Assembly: GCA_020831865.1 (NCBI GenBank)
Contig: JAFIFT010000015.1
Coordinates: 1-64,000 of the forward strand
Direction: 5' to 3'
DNA: 64,000 nucleotides
From: Legionellaceae bacterium
Lineage (GTDB): Bacteria; Pseudomonadota; Gammaproteobacteria; Legionellales; Legionellaceae
Below the pieces are notes generated by a model, which saw only the letters and a program-made list of their open reading frames with translations, was not told the origin of the DNA and made no database searches. Position numbers and translations under genes: made by a program. Below, in pieces: positions 62,942 to 64,000 of this stretch (position 1 is the first letter of the stretch; each line of letters opens with the position of its first letter).

Positions 62942-63989
62942 CATGGGGGGTACTGATCTCCTGTCCATCACGTATACGAAAAGCACCCTTTGTCGCGACC
63001 CATTCCCCTTCCTTCAATTCTCCGGCAACCCACAAGCGGTTCCCCTTGCGTTGCAGTAAGGTAATGGCCCGTTTCTGGGCACGATTGCTGCTGGGGTCGA
63101 TCACATAGACATAGCGCTCATCTCCCTGCGCCATTAAAGATTCTTCAGGGATAATGAGGACCTTGCGGCTGGCCAGCGGCAGGGTAATATGCATTAACAT
63201 CCCTGGTTTTAGACGATGTTGCGGATTTTCAAGAACCCCTCGGAGTAAGATAGTTCGACTTTGTTCATCGATGCGGCTGTTAATGGTGCGAATATGGCCG
63301 CTAAAACTGGTGTCCGGAAAGGCAATGGAATCGGCAGAAAAATGGGTGCCAACCTTGATTTCAGACAAATAACGTTCCGGTACACTGAAGTCGAGTCGCA
63401 GGGGCTGGATCATGTCCAGGGTGACGATGCTGTCTCCGGGTTGTACCAAGGTGCCCTGGCTAATCAGGCGAAAGCCCAGAACACCATCAAAAGGCGCTTT
63501 GATGGTGCGATCGGCAATGTAGCTGTTGATCTGGTCAATGCGGGCTTGCGCGCTTTCAATATTGGCTTTTTGCGTATCGTATTCTGATTGGGCGGAAAAT
63601 TTACGCTGCAACAGGTTTTTAATACGGTCATACTGCTGATTGGCTTCCAGCAAACGAGCCTGGGCTTCGGCCAGCCGCGCCATTTCTTCGGCTGTTTCCA
63701 ATTCAACCAGCACATCGCCCTTGCGGACTTCATCACCATCTTCAAAATGAAGTTTTTTGACATATTCGGTGACGTTGGCTGATATGGTGATGGACTCCCA
63801 GGCACGAGTGGTGGCGACCGCTTCCAGTGATTCGGTAATGGTCTCATGGCGTACCTCGCTGACCTCTACCGGTAATAATGGCGCAGAGTAGCCGTTCTGC
63901 CCGGTGTTCTGCTGTGACCAGTAATAGTAGAACACCAATACGATCATCACGGTGAGCAGGAGGAGGATGCTGAGGATTCGTTTAGTCAT
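62931..63989 (-). CDS. RND efflux periplasmic adaptor (membrane-fusion protein)
   Basis: A 352-residue adaptor from the ATG at 63989; a GTG at 63998 would add three residues. The N-terminal membrane anchor (ILSILLLLTVMIVLVFYYYW) precedes a lipoyl/hairpin region: VTEYVKKLHFEDGDEVRKGDVLVELE, a coiled-coil rich in EARLLEANQQYDRIKNLLQ, and the matching half IKAPFDGVLGFRLISQGTLVQPGD. Beta-barrel and membrane-proximal domains follow. It links the RND pump to an outer-membrane channel. The ATG lies within 11 bases of the window edge, so upstream control sequences are not visible. Confidence 0.94.
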   Translation of the reverse strand: MTKRILSILLLLTVMIVLVFYYYWSQQNTGQNGYSAPLLPVEVSEVRHETITESLEAVATTRAWESITISANVTEYVKKLHFEDGDEVRKGDVLVELETAEEMARLAEAQARLLEANQQYDRIKNLLQRKFSAQSEYDTQKANIESAQARIDQINSYIADRTIKAPFDGVLGFRLISQGTLVQPGDSIVTLDMIQPLRLDFSVPERYLSEIKVGTHFSADSIAFPDTSFSGHIRTINSRIDEQSRTILLRGVLENPQHRLKPGMLMHITLPLASRKVLIIPEESLMAQGDERYVYVIDPSSNRAQKRAITLLQRKGNRLWVAGELKEGEWVATKGAFRIRDGQEISTPHVHQ

Positions 63990-64000
63990 GCAAGCCACCG

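Overview
The window comes from a gammaproteobacterium of the order Legionellales. The key evidence is a Dot/Icm (type IVB) secretion locus with icmX-icmW on one strand and icmV-dotA on the other, plus an IcmC/DotE-type gene facing dotA. Housekeeping gene order is gammaproteobacterial (petABC-sspAB, coaBC-dut-algC, smrB/prmB-aroC, hemCDXY). The family or genus cannot be fixed from sequence reading alone; a Coxiellaceae/Aquicella-like or Legionella-like host would fit.

Layout. 1-5.2 kb is visibly AT-richer and looks acquired: an IS256-type transposase remnant, a PAS hybrid histidine kinase followed by a SAM methyltransferase, a GIY-YIG protein and an AlkB-type dioxygenase. 5.4-7.5 kb holds an alpha/beta hydrolase, an EEP-family phosphatase/nuclease and HPr. 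7.8-13.7 kb is the Dot/Icm block. 13.7-16.7 kb carries ferredoxin-NADP reductase, class I aldolase with a clean terminator, a tiny lipoprotein and a VanX-type dipeptidase. 17-26.7 kb is a long rightward run: cytochrome bc1 (petABC), sspAB, nnr, tsaE, amiB, mutL, miaA.

26.7-35.6 kb mixes housekeeping genes (trmL, mlaA, fabI, udk, smrB/prmB-aroC) with two genes that look like Dot/Icm effectors: a 280-residue protein with a eukaryotic Dbl-homology RhoGEF domain, and a 725-residue protein whose N-terminus resembles the SidE/Dup phosphodiesterase domain that acts on phosphoribosyl-ubiquitin. 35.7-40.3 kb has a zinc-finger protein, a heptosyltransferase-like GT9 enzyme, fadD, an outer-membrane beta-barrel and a wrecked DUF1566 gene. 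40.7-49.7 kb is coaBC-dut-algC-trmB, an M42 peptidase, hflK-hflC, a TPP-aptamer-like leader with terminator, yjeT and purA. 49.8-54 kb holds two overlapping photolyases (CPD class I and FeS-type (6-4)) and tsaD. 54-58.4 kb is ftsB and hemYXDC. 58.5-64 kb holds a CqsS/LqsS-like quorum-sensing sensor kinase and an RND pump with its adaptor.

The most interesting biology is host interaction: a secretion machine and two candidate effectors that would target Rho GTPases and ubiquitin, plus a possible alpha-hydroxyketone sensor. Three non-coding palindromic elements (7.7, 16.8 and 27.6 kb) look like small mobile repeats. No tRNA, rRNA or CRISPR array was seen.
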